NCBI GenBank assembly: GCA_033439685.1
Contig: JAUEDM010000003.1
Location: 4,370,001-4,434,000, forward strand
From: Apodospora peruviana
Lineage: Eukaryota > Ascomycota > Sordariomycetes > Sordariales > Lasiosphaeriaceae
DNA: 64,000 bases
Direction of reading: 5' to 3'
The position numbers were made by a program, and so were the translations under genes. Under the pieces are notes generated by a model. The model was not told the DNA's origin. It saw nothing but the letters and a program-made list of their open reading frames with translations, and made no database searches. Positions 35,068 through 47,924 of this stretch are shown one piece after another. Every line of letters starts with the position of its first letter. Position 1 is the first letter of the stretch.

Positions 35068-36543
35068 GTCAGTTTTGAGACAGATACAAGAATCGGCGAT
35101 ATCGTTGTTGAAATGAGGTGGAGTTAGGATGATAATTGTGCGCAGTTTTGAGGTGCTTCTTTGTGAATATGCGGGTTCGATGGATTAGCATGACGCATGG
35201 CGCAAATGCCCTGATGGGTTGGGCGAGCGACAAGGAACAGTTCAATGGATTGGTTGATCGACGACTGACTGACCTAGAAGGGTTTCGGTTGATGCATGAT
35301 CTCGTTCCATCTTGCTGTATGAATGTGTGCTATGGTATCGCTACCTTGAACTTGCTCGATTTAATCGTTGTTGGTGGTGGTGATGTTGTGTCATGGTTTT
35401 CGCCTGCCGGAGTTCAAATCGGTTGGACGAGTCTACGTTGACGTTGAAACTTGGACGTCCGACGTCAAAGAGAAGCTTTTGCGGGGACAGTACGAATGGG
35501 AGCACAAAAGCTTATATTTGCACTGTGACTCCACGGCCACGTGCCGACCCGCCTGGCAGGCTTCGCGCGGCCTTGGCATCTGTCGCTGGTCTCCGCAACC
35601 TTTTCTCGACAAGGATGAGAGGCTGGGCTTCGCGTTTGTTCTACGAAGCTCGACAATCGGCCGCAAAAAAAGTGTCGACAGCGTCACTGCACCAACTTCG
35701 ACCGCAGCGCTCTGCCTTAGCGATGGCACCTCACGAGACACTCTCTACCCCGACAGTTGTGCTGCCTCGAGCGGCCTGTCTTGTATTCTTCGACGATCCT
35801 CAATCCGAAACCTCGATGCGCGACTCATTGCCCTTGTGCGAACGCAATCAGACACTTTTCGCCCCTGTCCAGCTGTGCGCATTTAGTCGAGTGTCTCGCG
35901 TCTAGTTGTTAACACATTCTTTCGAACTTGTCCCTCGAGTCGACCGTCCCCCACATCACGACCCCGATAGCACAGAAGACGGGTCATGCTCTGCCGACCG
36001 CATCGAAGCCCTGAACCTTGCCGAAGACTGGAAGGTGCAGAGCCATTGATGTTGGCAGCCCGGACCAAGGGCTTGGGGATACATACAGAGAACGAGATTG
36101 TTCGATGGGTTTGTGGTCGGTTGCCGAATTCCGCTTGTTCGTGGTCTGGTACATGCCCAGTGGAGTGTACAGCACGAACGCGGGCCACGAGACTTGCACG
36201 AGTTTGTCAAGCGCAACGTGAGATCCACCTTCAACTTTCCACGCTTGGTGCCACATTTCAGCCGGTGCTTTGCTTCCATATCACAAGGGTGTCGCTACAA
36301 AGACGATCCAAAACTAAGGTATCTACGAAATGCACGGAGCAGTTGTCTAAGCCCAAACCCAAGGAGCACATTGATGCTTATACTGCAAGCTAATCTCAAC
36401 CCCGTGATTCATCATTCATCGCTATTCACCACATGCATGCCCACCATTTCCGTTCCATCGTCTCAACTTTTCATCCGATCTCCCAATGTTCACCCCAAGT
36501 ATCTCGCGGCGGCATCAAAACCCAGTCCCAGTTCTCCTTATTA
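35068..36543. other. Intergenic with unsupported open frames
   Basis: The left part should hold the Med22-like promoter. Overlapping plus-strand frames (35368-35905) and a 149-codon frame (36098-36547) are open, but two frames are open over the same bases, the composition is Arg/Ser-biased as expected by chance in GC-rich DNA, and no splice structure joins them. I cannot support a gene here. Confidence 0.4.
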
Positions 36544-38661
36544 CTAGCCCTGTCCCAGACCAAGCAGAACCAGGTTGGCTACATTCATCACTGTGATGAC
36601 CAGCCAAACAGCGATCGAAATGATAGAAAGCCACCAAGAGTTGGCCATTTTGACGCCTGCTTGCCCAGTGATTGGGGAGAACCTCCGCCGCGAAAACAAC
36701 GTCACATTACTGTCGTCCTCGACGTGAAACCTAGCCATGCCGGGTTGGACGGTCATGTATCTGTCGCGGCAGGTGAAGTAGATGAGCGGGAATGTCACGA
36801 ACGGTAAGACCGTACTGAGGGCGACCTGCGAGCCCGTCAGCGCCGCATTGAGCCCCGGCCTCCCCACGGCCGCGGCGATGATGATGGACGGCGTGATGCT
36901 GATGGACCGTGTGACGAGCCGGCGCAACCACGGCTTCATCTTCCAGTTGAGCGCGCCCTCGCTGACCATCTGCCCTGCGATGGTGCACACGATGCCCGCC
37001 GAGATGCCGGAGAGAAGCAAAGCGAGTGCGAAGATGGTCCCCGCGGCGGGGGAGATGCTTTTGGAGAGGAGCGCGTGGATAGCGAAGATGTCCTCGTCCA
37101 TGGCGTCGGTGTTGTTGTAGAGCGAGGCTCCGGCCACGATTAGGATGGCCGAGTTGACGAAGAGGGCGAATGTGAAGAGGGAAAGCGCAAGCTCAATGAT
37201 GGAGTACTTTAGCGAGTGCTTGATGGCCGCTTCGGACGGGATGTAGTGAACTCGTTCGATGCCCGACTTGGTGGAGGAAGAGTCGGTGACGGGTTCGGTG
37301 GGTAGCAGGCCGCGCTGTTCGTCGTAGTCGCGGAGCCGGGGCTGGACGATACCGGAACCGAGGAACAGGCTGTGAGGCATGACGGTGGCGCCTAGAATGC
37401 CGCAGGCTTGGTAGAGCCTTGAACACCACCAAAGGTTTGTTGTCAGTGGTCTTGTATGCATGTGTGGGTGTTATTGTTGATCAGTTCTAATACGCACCCT
37501 TGCTGCTCCACAATGGCGCCGGAGGGCAAATATCCTCGAAACACGGCGCCGACACTGGTGTCCGTGATGAGGGACAGCTGAATGCAGAAACACACAACCA
37601 CGCCCATGACCAAGAGACAAACCCCAAACTCAAAGAGTCGGAGGCCCTTCATGGTGCCTGATGGTCTGTAGAAAATCAGAATAAACATGACGTCTACGAT
37701 GGATAGCGCGCATCCCGCGACCAGCGGGATCTTGTCCGACAGGAGGTTCAGGGCGATGGCGGTGCCAACGACCTCGGCGATGTCGGTCGCGATGATGGCG
37801 ATCTCGGCCAGCGCGTATAGGAAGTAGTTGAGCCATCTGGGCAAGAAGGCGCGACAGGCGGACGACAGGTCGAGCCCCGTAACGGTGCCGAGCTTGATGG
37901 CGAGGCTCTGGAGGAGGATGGCGAAGAGGTTGCTGAGCAGGACGATGAAGAGGAGCTGGAAACGGTAGGTTGCGCCGGCTGCGATGTCGGTGGCGTAGTT
38001 ACCCGGGTCGACTGTGTTCTGAATGTCAATGATTTATTTCTTAAGGGATGGTTGTTCTTGGCGTTCAGGAGTAAAGTGGAATTAAAGTTGGAGTGTAAAC
38101 AGTTAAAAGGTAGGGTCACTGACTGTAGGCAACGGCAATCATGAAACCGGGCCCGATAAACTTGGCATAGGTGAAGAGGGTGCGCTTGAGGCGATCAAGA
38201 CGGGAGAGCGGGGCCCGGGGAATCTCTTCCTCGTGGTGGATGCTGCCGCCGTGGTCCGAGTCGGACGGCCGCGGGATGGCGGCTTCGTCGGACAACAGCA
38301 CGGTGCTAGCAGGCGTCTTGGCTGTTGCACCACCTGCACCTGCACCTCCTCCTACCACTCCCGCTCCCCCCTCCTCGAGCAGTCGACCAATGTGGGGAGA
38401 CGCAGAGTCATTGGTCGACTTATTGCCCGAAATTTCCCCGTCGACGTTGGGGGGATTGGAGTTGATGCCGCCGCCCCCATCGTCGTCCAGGGCCTGCGAG
38501 GAGCTCGAGATGGTGCGGGCGTCCCGGTTTCGGGTTTCTCTGGTGTTTGCGATGCCGTTGAGGTCCTGGTTCGTGGTCAGATCGGCCGACAGTGGGTTCG
38601 GGTTCTGATTGTGGCCCTCGCCTTCGTAGGGCTCATCTGTTCTGGAGGGGCAGGAGCACAT
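36544..38661 (-). CDS. NRAMP-family divalent metal transporter
   Basis: Proton-coupled importer of Mn2+, Fe2+ and related ions (yeast Smf1-3 family), in the plasma or vacuolar membrane. Exons 38124-38661, 37498-38011 and 36544-37417 encode 641 residues; introns are 38012-38123 and 37418-37497. The long hydrophilic N-terminus (about 170 residues, Gly/Ser/Asp-rich) is followed by about 11 membrane segments. The metal site is clear: AYIDPGNYATDIAAGA in TM1, joined across intron 1, and GATVMPHSLFLGSG in TM6. The first intron's acceptor is fixed by phase and restores the IDPGN motif. An ATG at 38733 in the same frame would add 24 residues; 38661 is preferred only as a simpler leader. The gene diverges from the copper ATPase to its right. 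Confidence 0.92.
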
Positions 38662-40735
38662 CTTTTTGAGAGGTGTAGGTTGATGTATGCTGTGGGTTAT
38701 TAGGTTAGTTGGTTCGACAGTAGCCGGATGCATGAAAACATGGCGATGCGTGGATGCATAGGAAGTGGACAGTAAGACAAATATTAGGATGTCTTACCGG
38801 AGTGGTTGGAGGAGCTGTTCGTGAGCCACGCGCCTCTAGTTCAATGAACGTCACCAGGTGGGGGTTCAGGGCGGGCTGCTCTTTGGCGAGGGAATGGCTT
38901 CCGTCAGCCGGACAAAGCTTCCATGAAACGTCAAACAAAGTTCCGGGCCGCAGGTTGGGAGTGCCGGTGTGGTTGCTCACGGGAAACCTGAGGACCAACA
39001 GTGCCACTTTCCTTCAACCTGGTACCAACTACGAGATTTCAGAATGAGACGGAGGTGGAGGCGGAGGCCAAGACAGGAATATGACCATGTCTTGAATTAA
39101 ACCAAGAGAAGGTTTCTGGAAGCCGATTGCGGTCTGATTGCCCGTCCCGAAGGGCCCCCGCATTCCATACGTTACCGTACAGGCTGCTTCCGTGCACACA
39201 TGCAGCAGGCGCAAGAGACGCCCATTGCGCACGGCATCGTCAATTGGGCGAATGATGACGCTGAGAAGAGGCGGCGGTGAGTTCTTACTCACTCGCAGAC
39301 CCGCTCCCCAATATGACGCTGCAGTAGCCACGAATTATTGATCCATGTCGCAATGAAGCACTCTGTCGGATTACCGCGGCGAGTACGGAGTGCTGGCTAC
39401 ACACCGCTTGGTACGACCTTTCATGAGACGGAATGAAATCGAAAACGAATCGGCATCCGAAAGTCTCCACCCCCCACCCGGGGCGGGAGGGTCTGGCAGC
39501 CGGAGACGGCGCACAGGCCCGAGGATCGGCAACGGCTCTCGATAGGAATGTGGGACCATGGACTGGGCAACATGACGTTAAGTCTTTTTTCTGGCCGATG
39601 CTTTATTTCCACGCTTGACTCTCGAGATGCGGCTTGTTTTCTGGCATGACTGACCTGGTCGACAAAGTAAACGGGAGAATGACACTGGCGCTAAGGGGGG
39701 TTAATAGGCATGCCGAAACCCCAGAGGATAGAGTGCTTCACCCTGGTTCATATAGTGTGTCCAACAATAATACCGATATGTCTCGTCTTCTCGTCACGGC
39801 CGGATCGCCGTGAGCTTCCTGAGCTTCCATTGAACTGTACGTGAACCGCTCCGCAAGCCGTGCCGTCAGCGAAAACGGCGCTAGCACCAACGAAAAACCT
39901 GTAATGGCAGGCGCCCGATACATCACATGGCCTGGGCTTGCCGCCTCAGGACTCTCATTCGCCGAACACGTTTCATGTCGGGTGAAGGAATGGCTTTGCC
40001 AGTCAGCTTCGGAAGGTGCAATAGCGGTAGTTATCAATCCCGGTCCCCACGCAGTGACTCTCAAACCCCCCGTCACCTGAGGGGCATGCTGTCGTCAGTG
40101 AACCCCCTGCACCTCTTGACCTCTTCTTCTCTTTTTGCCTATTTTCCCCTGCGGTCAGTCTCTACTTATTCTTGTTCCTAGCTAGCCCAACAACGAAACC
40201 CGATTCTGTCTCTCAATAACTAATTTTACTATTAGCCTGACTTTTGTTATTATCGCGCCTGACGGATGAAATAAGGGTTAATACAACATTTTTTTCCCAA
40301 CTTACTTGGGGTGTTCGTTTTCGCCACTGCCGGGTTCGGGACCGCATACTGGCCGGTATCCCCCCTGCTGCGCGTCTTTATGCGCGTCCGAGACTGTTCG
40401 CTCACTCTTCCGCCCGAGGCAGGTTTACCCTGAACCTGAAACCACGATCCAGCTTCATCGCCGCCTGACCTTGGCAACCCGAACCACCCCATGGTTGCTC
40501 GAGGCGGCACGCGATTGAGACTGAGGGTCTCTCATCGAGTACAATAACACGATAAACACCGCATCACCACACATCGACCGACATAACCCCCAAGTTCTTC
40601 TGAACAAGACTGTTTGTTTGTATCATCAAGCTTGCTTTTACCATTTTGTTGGGCCTCATCCCATATCAAACATTCAACGAGCTGGGGTGAAAAGCCCCCA
40701 CCAGCGTTCGGACCAAACTCCACGCCCCGGCCGAA
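38662..40735. promoter_or_regulatory. Shared upstream region of NRAMP and copper ATPase
   Basis: The two metal-transport genes are transcribed away from each other across this 2.1-kb space. I saw no open frame of note and could not point to a specific metal-response site by eye. The stretch 40080-40740 is pyrimidine-rich, typical of a long fungal 5' leader before the ATPase start. Confidence 0.5.
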
Positions 40736-43700
40736 ATGGCTTGTGGCTCAGGTTGTTGCGCGCCCCCTGATCCGGAGCCCAAGGTCACTGGCAATCCCGA
40801 ACATGTTCACCCCTCCAAGGTTTCGACTAGCAATGAGGATGAGGACAGTTGCTGTGGAAACGTCGACGAGAAGGCCGCCTCCTTCAGTGAGGACGACCAT
40901 CCACCAGCGAGAACGACGGCGGGTTGTTGTGGCGGTCGCAACAATGACGGCGAACCATCCCAACAATCATGCAGCGCTCCCAAGCCCACCATTATTCCGG
41001 TAACTCCTGGATCTCCTGAAATGTGTGGCGATGACAAAGCGAGTTGCTGCTCAAGTGACGAAGATGAGACTGCGCATCACGCTGGAAACCAGACGCGAAC
41101 GCCCAAACCTGGTTGTCAGGATGGCTGCTGCAGTAGTCCATCGTCGCAGGCACAGGTTGAAAATGGATCTAACAAAGTTCGTGCCAAGGACGACTGTTGC
41201 TCGAGATCAGAGGCACGCGCTGCGCCAGAGGCAAAAGGACCCAGCTGCTGCGATGAAAATCCAAGCGCATGCTCGGCTTGTGACGTGGACTGCCTTGACC
41301 GTGTCGCATTAAGGGAATGCGAAAAGGAAAAGGTTAAGAAGGCAGTCTCGTTCGATGAATCGTCCGAGAGTAAGTTGATACCCATCCCTACCTTATTTGT
41401 GTCAATACATGCTAACCACACTCGAAAGCAACTGTTATTGGGTCTCTCCCGAGCTCTCAATGCCGGGGTGGAGAAGATGGGAAACCATGCGATCGCCATG
41501 TCCGCGCTACCCGCGCCGTCTATGCTAACACCATGGAACGACTGGGCTGCATCTGTAGGGCGTTGCTAGCCCGTGGACATGAGTCATGCTGCGTTGATAA
41601 GGAACGTTCTGCATCCAGGACACGGAAGCGAAGCCCCTCCCCATTCACGACCCGGAGTCGCCACCGTGCATCGGTCGATTCTTGTTGTGCCTCCTCAGCC
41701 TCAGAGCCTAGGAAGCCCTCTGGCGGAAGCACACGTCTTCGACATAAACACCACCACCATCTCCACTCTGCAGCTTCCGAGACAAATAGTCTCGAAACCT
41801 CAAATGGTGGTCACAATGTGGGCAACCGCCTTGCCAACAGCCACTCACACGATGGCTCCTGTTGCAGTTCTGGAGCGGAGGCCGTCAGTCCCACAACGAG
41901 CCTGGCCGACATATCGACAGACGTGGCCCGTGTGATTGACTTGGAGAGTGGGTTCACAAACGCCGAGCGAGTTGTTCTCAGCATTACTGGAATGACTTGC
42001 TCCGGTTGTGAGACCAAGCTCAGCCGCACTCTTAGCGGTCTCCCATCCGTGAAGAACCTCAAGACCAGTTTGGTCATGTCTCGGGCAGAATTTGACCTCG
42101 ATCCCCGTATCGGAAGCGTGGGAGACGTGTTGAAACACCTGGAGAGGACTACCGAATTCAAGTGTGAACGGCTTACGAACCAGGGATTCAGTATCGACCT
42201 AATGGCTCCTGGCGACTCGACCGCATTCATCAAGCGACAGTGGCCTGACGGTGTCACCGATATGAAGGCACTAGACAAAAAGGTCGTCCAGGTCGCCTAC
42301 GACCCTAGGGTGGTAGGAGCCCGAGACCTCATGGAATCTAGATGGTCCCATCCCGTCGAGCTTGCTGCTCTCCGCCCCGACCCTACCCTGGCAGCTGGGA
42401 TCAGGCATGTCTGGTATATGGCATTCATGACAGGCCTCTCCGCATTACTGACGATCCCAGTTCTCGTGCTGTCTTGGGCCCCCCTTCCCAATGTTCCTGA
42501 CATCGCCAAAGGCGCGGCATCCTTGCCCCTAGCAACCATAGTGCAATTCGTCATCGCCGGGCCGTTCTATCCCACGGCCCTGAAGAGCTTGATCTTCTCG
42601 CGGATCATCGAAATGGATCTCCTGATTGTACTGAGTACAAGTATCGCTTTTACCTTCTCTGTCGTGTCGTTTACTTTCATGGCTACAGGACACCCCCTAT
42701 CAACTGGCCATTTTTTCGAAACTAGCACCCTACTCGTTACGTTGATCATGGTCGGTCGGTTGCTTGCTGCATTTGCGCGCCATAGGGCAGTCGAGTCTAT
42801 TTCCATTCGATCTCTTCAGACACCCACTGCTCTTCTCGTGGGTGAGCCGGGCGGCGACGACCGAGTTATTGACGTCAGGCTTCTCCAGTACGGCGATGTC
42901 TTCAAAGTCGCCCCGGATTCGACGATCCCCACTGATGGAACCATCATATCTGGGTCTTCAGAAGTGGACGAGTCGACGATAACAGGGGAGTCCAGGCCAG
43001 TTGCGAAGTTCAGGGGTTCGCCAGTCATTGCGGGCACCATCAACGGCTCAGGGACGCTGACCATTCGGCTCACCCGACTGCCGGGCGACAACACGATCAA
43101 TACAATTGCAACGATGGTCGACGAAGCAAAGCTGACTAAGCCCACCATCCAGAAGGCTGCCGACCGCGTAGCTAGTTACTTTGTCCCGGTGGTTGTCGTT
43201 TTAACGCTCATCACCTTTTTCACCTGGTTCGGAATTGGCATGGCAGGGCGGAAACAATCCGCGGCCACGGCCGCCATCGACGCCATCCCGTTCGCAATCG
43301 CCGTACTCATCGTCTCATGCCCATGCGCCATCGGGCTTGCGGTTCCTATGGTTATAGTGATCGCTAGCCACGTCGCTGCCAAAAAGGGCGTGATCTTCAA
43401 GTCTCCAGACAGCATTGAGGTTGCCCACAGGACATCGCACGTCGTTTTGGACAAGACCGGGACATTGACCAATGGGAAGCTTGCTATAATCAGGGAAGAA
43501 TACCTGGATAGCTACAATTCGGATAACGCAGCATCCTTGCTTCTCGGGTTGGTGGATGGGATCAAGCATCCCGTGTCGATTACTGTGGCAACACACCTAA
43601 AGGCAAAAGGGGTATCGGCGTCGCGGGTTAAGAACGCAAAGGCCCTGGCGGGAAAAGGCGTCGAAGCAACCACGGCCACGGGCTTGGTTCTTCGTGCAGG

Positions 43701-44430
43701 GAACTCTCGGTGGCTGGATATTGCTGCCGACTCCACCGTCCAATCCATTTTGTCGGAAGGTTGCACGGCCTTTTGCTTCACCATCAACGGCTCGCTCGCC
43801 GCCGTATTTGGGCTCAAGGACTCGCTGCGTCCTGACGCTCTCGCCACCGTCCAGAAGCTCGGCGAGCGCGGAATCGTGGTGCACATCATCTCCGGCGACG
43901 ACAACGGTGCCGTCCAGTCTGTCGGCGCCCAACTCGGCATCCCGCCCAGCCACGTCCGCTCCCGATGCGCGCCGGGAGATAAGAAGGCGTACATCCAGGA
44001 TATCCTGGCCAACCCGGCCTTCCAGAGGAAGTCTATTCTGACAGGTAAACGCAAGCCGCCGGTCGTCATATTTTGCGGCGACGGCACCAACGACGCGGTA
44101 GCGCTCACGCAGGCGACCGTCGGCGTGCACATGAACGAGGGCACCGACGTGGCCAAGTCCGCTGCCGACGTTGTGCTTACGGGGCCGCACCTCGAGGGGA
44201 TCCTAGACGCCATCACCATGAGTAAGCGGGCATACAACCGGATCTTGTTCAACTTTGGGTGGTGTTTTGTATACAACTTGTTTGCGATAGGGTTTGCTGC
44301 TGGTGTATTCGTGAATGTTCACCTGCCGCCGCAGTATGCGGGGCTTGGCGAGGTGGTGAGCGTGGTGCCGGTTATTATCGCGGCAGCTTTGTTACGGGTT
44401 TCATTTCGATCGTTACTAGGACTGGTGTAG
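40736..44430 (+). CDS. P1B-type copper-transporting ATPase with long Cys-rich N-terminus (CrpA-like)
   Basis: This copper-efflux pump confers copper tolerance, probably at the plasma membrane. Exons 40736-41369 and 41429-44430 encode 1211 residues; the intron at 41370-41428 joins them in frame. The first 400 residues hold about ten CC pairs (GCC, SCC, DSCC and similar) and an SACSACDVDC cluster, a metallothionein-like region, plus a His run (RHKHHHHLH). One heavy-metal domain follows with GMTCSGC. The ATPase core has TGES (actuator), SCPCAIGLA (the CPC copper site), DKTGTLTNG (phosphorylated Asp) and GDGTNDA, with eight predicted membrane segments. Multi-CC N-termini of this kind are known from Aspergillus CrpA. 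It is divergent from the NRAMP transporter, and copper-responsive expression is likely but not shown here. Confidence 0.93.
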
Positions 44431-44770
44431 AACGGTAGTTGTTGGGTTGTTCGGGGGCTCGTATCCATGTTCAGGGAGAGAGAGACCGTGTATACGAAGG
44501 ACAAGTTAGATAAATGAGCGGTTTAGCATATTTTAAGGGAATAACACTGTTTGTATTTGTGTATATTATTGCCCATACCTACGGGATGCTTTTATAATGT
44601 GCATCCCTTTCTTAACTTATTAAGGGCATTTGCATTTTTGATAGGTTGCTTATTTTGTTTTTAAGGTAGTTTTGAGGGTGTTAAACTGAATGCCTTCATA
44701 CAGTGGCTTTCAGTGGTTTCCAACAAGTGAGCAGCAGTGCTGATCACTGACTTACAGTGGTATTGATTAT

Positions 44771-44910
44771 TGTGACGAGCCAGTGCAACGACCCAAACCA
44801 TTACACCAAACCCCCCCCACCCCCCCCAATTGCAAAAGGATGCCAGAATACCAAAGGTGTCAGTCAGCCTTTGAAATTCTAATGGGTTATATACCGTTGA
44901 CGTTGCAATC
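44771..44910. repeat. Dispersed repeat, copy B
   Basis: This is the partner of 31969-32096, with the same block order. It differs by point changes, a longer poly-C run (44808-44828) and a few extra bases before TCTAATGGGTTATATACCG. No coding capacity. A third, much shorter match (AAAAGGATGCCAGAAT) occurs near 22090 beside the first solo LTR. Confidence 0.65.
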
Positions 44911-45712
44911 AATGGGTCAAGCTCCTATAATCTGAAAATAGTAAGACAAAGAAGAAAGAATGGAAGAGCAAATTATAGTGCGCTCGAGCGAAAGAAGTGG
45001 AGTGGATGCACGGGTCATTTGTAGATCACGTGACTAAACCCCTCCTTCGCCCGCCAGGCCTGTTGGACCCACAACGGCCAATCAGAGGACGATGCAGCCA
45101 GTCGTCTAGTGGTCTGTGCGTACATCGTCACACGCCTGACTGGCTTACATCACGCTACCTAACGGCACGGACGAGGCGTGGGTTTAAGGCGGCAAGTACG
45201 GCCTCGTCGTTGCCGCAGACACGCGCGACATATCAGCTCACGGACACCGGACACAACATCATGGGAGCGATAACACTATTGCGCTCCTGGTGCCGTTTAC
45301 GGATCTGGATGCGCTGAAGTATCGAACGCTTCGTGCTGGGCCGTGCACGGAGGAGGTGATTGAAATTTAGATTGGCGGTTCTGTTTATCTGTAAATGCTA
45401 AGTATCGATAAGTTATATAACGATTAGTGAAGGATGCCGCTACGTTTGTTTATTATGCGGACGTTATACATATATAGCTGCAAATAAACCCAGTCCGTCC
45501 AACGTAATATTGGGTCAGATGTTTATTCGAATGTGCCTTCCTTTAGTATACTTGGAAATAAAGATTGAAATGCAGGTTCTAAGTTTATATGTTTGTCTCG
45601 CTAACCCCTGCTCGTAATTCGAAAACCCTTGTATTCGAAACATACAGAAATTAGAACGAGGTCCCTTGGTATAATGGTGAAACCAAACGGGTGCTACTCT
45701 TTCTGTAGACTT

Positions 45713-45974
45713 TGTCACGGCCGGCGTCAAGGATTGATGGACGAACTCATCAATTGGGCGCTATCAACGAAGATTCTAAACTGGAGAAGAAAGGAAAGAA
45801 AAGAACAATCCTTGGAGCGCGAAGCGCGACAAGCTTCATCGTGGGATGGGGCCCCTTGCCCTTCGTTGCTCCTGATTGGTCCTAGTGACAGAGTCTCCAT
45901 ACCGTTCCCAACGATAGCTCTGCGGGGTGGCTGGGAGTCATGAAACAAGGGTCTGGGAGGGCTTGGTCCTCACA
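45713..45974. mobile_element. Solo LTR, copy 2 (262 bp)
   Basis: It has the same length, the same TGTCACGGCC start and the same CCTCACA end as 22163-22424. The flanking duplication is GACTT (45708-45712 and 45975-45979), different from copy 1, so the two are independent insertions in the same orientation. Mismatches include several G/A and C/T pairs. No internal retrotransposon sequence remains nearby. Confidence 0.88.
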
Positions 45975-46367
45975 GACTTTATTAATTTCATACGAAATGA
46001 TAAACCATCAAAACGTATTGAACGGTGCTAACGTAACCCCTTAAAGCGTCTAAACAATCGACGTAATGCGGAGCATTTGCTCGGCCCATGCGTTCCCAGA
46101 CTTGGTAATGCTTCCCAAAACTCCGTCCAATGCGTTGTTCTCCCCTTTGTTCCATGGTTGTCTCCTCATCACTCGCAGTAATGTGTTTACCGCAAATCAC
46201 TGAGCGCGAAACTTGATATACGGAATATGGTGAATTAGCCAAGGCAGTCTCTTTGGTCCGTACGGGCAACTATAGAACTCGGGGTAGTCAAACCACCCTT
46301 TATACCCGGCGACGTTGTAGACCATGCGCGTCTGCCGCGTACAAGGGAGGTCCATAGACCCCGTGAT

Positions 46368-47924
46368 TCATCGCTGGTAGCTTACGACACCAGCCGCGAA
46401 GGTAAATTTCCCCTCTTTGACGGGGAACGTGTCGAGAGCCGTCTCGAGCTCGCGGATTGCGTCCGTTACGTTGCGAAAGGGCGCTTGCAACTCGACCCTG
46501 AGGAGCTCCTGGATCTCGGTCACGGTGGTGCGGATATTGCCTGTTGAGTTCGTCGGTTGCTGGTAACTTTGCCAGTTGTCGGTGAGTACGTCCTCGATCA
46601 GCGCGATGGCGTTGCGCCCCCCGTCGCTGCCATGAGAGCGTGACGAACTCGTTGATGGCCGAGAGGGAGTCCTGAGTCTTTGGATAAACTCTGGGAGTTT
46701 GGTCGTGATCTGGAATGTTTGCAAAATGTCCTTGATCTTGTTCAACTTGCCTCCCCGGCCAGTTTGATCAGGTAGTCGAGGTTGGGAGCCGCTTCCGCAA
46801 ACTCAACGGCGTTGCGAGCAAGACTGACGAGCTTGGGGATGGTCTCAACGATGGTGGTCGTGGCGTCGCCAATGTTCTGGAATGCCTGCACCGCTGCGAC
46901 AGCCTCAGACACTTTGCTCAGGAGTGCGGTTGTGACCTCGCCCGCGCACGATCCGTCCTTGCATACTTTGGCCCGAATCTCATCAAGTCTGGCCGGAACT
47001 TCTTTGAGCTGCGCGACATAATTGACAGCCGCATCGCCGACATTCCCGATCTTCGTCTCGATGTTAGAGAATATGTCGATCCAGCCATTGAAGACGTTCA
47101 CCGTTCGGTCAGCCATCAACTCCCTTGATTTCGTGAGGTAGTTGGTGAAGAAGTTCTTGATCAAGGTCGGCTCGCAGTCCCCCACGGCGCAGGCCGGAAT
47201 GGCCGCGATCAGTTCCCCATAACTGGTCAAATCGATTTCGGCAGCTTGGATGACGGTCCAGCCACCCATGGGCGACAAATCACCAGTCGCCAGAAGCTCG
47301 TCCTTGTTGTCCTGGATATGGAAGCCGTTATCGGCTATGCACTTCTGCAGCTCGATACTGTCCCTTATCAGACTCGACACGGCAGCCGATAGATCCTTGC
47401 CCTCCTCAACTGACTTGTATAGGTTCTTGCCGTACATTTGCAGCGCCCTGGACTGGCAGCTGCAGATGGCACCCGTCTGAGAGATGAACTGCTTTCCGGC
47501 ATTCCCCATAGCCCCGCGTGCTGCGCTGCAGACGTCCACCTTCTTGGTCGGGATGTTCACACCGCAGGGGACGTTGATTGAAGTCTCAGTTGTGCCAGGA
47601 ACGCAGAACTCATTTTGCACTTCTTGCTCCACCCGCACCAGTAAGAAACTTGCGTCTTTGTCTTACAGCTGTCATACTACAGTGTCAAGTTAGCCATTTG
47701 TAAGGTACATAGATTTCGGAGGCTGCGAGTTAAACAAAACAATATACCTTTAAAAATGGCTATCTGCACGTCTTCACGCTCGGGTTACCACTTGAGATTG
47801 TGATGCTCCTGGAGCAACTCCAGAGATCCTGAATATTTCCGCATATCGCCTCGATGGTGCTGTCAGCAACCACTGTTTGCGTCAGAAGAATGGTGGAGAC
47901 GAACGCTGCCTAACGAAACCGCAT
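46368..47924 (-). pseudogene. Secreted Cys-rich protein gene, apparently broken
   Basis: The ATG at 47924 opens a signal-peptide-like sequence (AAFVSTILLTQTVVA) followed by CGNIQDLWSCSRSI, but a TAG is its fifth codon. After an uncertain intron, CKTKTQVSYWCGWSKKCK reads well until an A-run near 47613, where one missing base shifts the frame to NEFCVPGTTETSI and the 298-codon frame 46742-47638. This frame ends at a TGA near 46742; the protein resumes in another frame (TTKLPEFIQRLRTP) to 46368. The last break could be a 41-nt GC-AG intron (GCAAGT donor) rather than a lesion. The long helical C-terminal part is unknown to me. Either a pseudogene or a sequence with errors; the stop and the A-run shift argue for decay. 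Confidence 0.5.

Larger units (their letters stand above)
44431..46367. other. Gene-free repeat-bearing stretch
   Basis: No gene is visible. The stretch holds copy B of the dispersed repeat and the second solo LTR. Between them, 45360-45660 is AT-rich. An A-box-like sequence (TTGGTATAATGG, 45666-45677) lies just before the LTR, but no B box or acceptor stem completes a tRNA. Confidence 0.5.

Noticed and set aside
35368..36547. Several overlapping plus-strand frames as a mitochondrial or membrane protein gene
   Set aside because: Different frames are open over the same bases, there is no recognisable motif, and no splice sites join them.
45660..45712. tRNA gene split by the second solo LTR
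   Set aside because: The 5' half looks tRNA-like, but the sequence after the LTR has no T-arm or matching acceptor strand.
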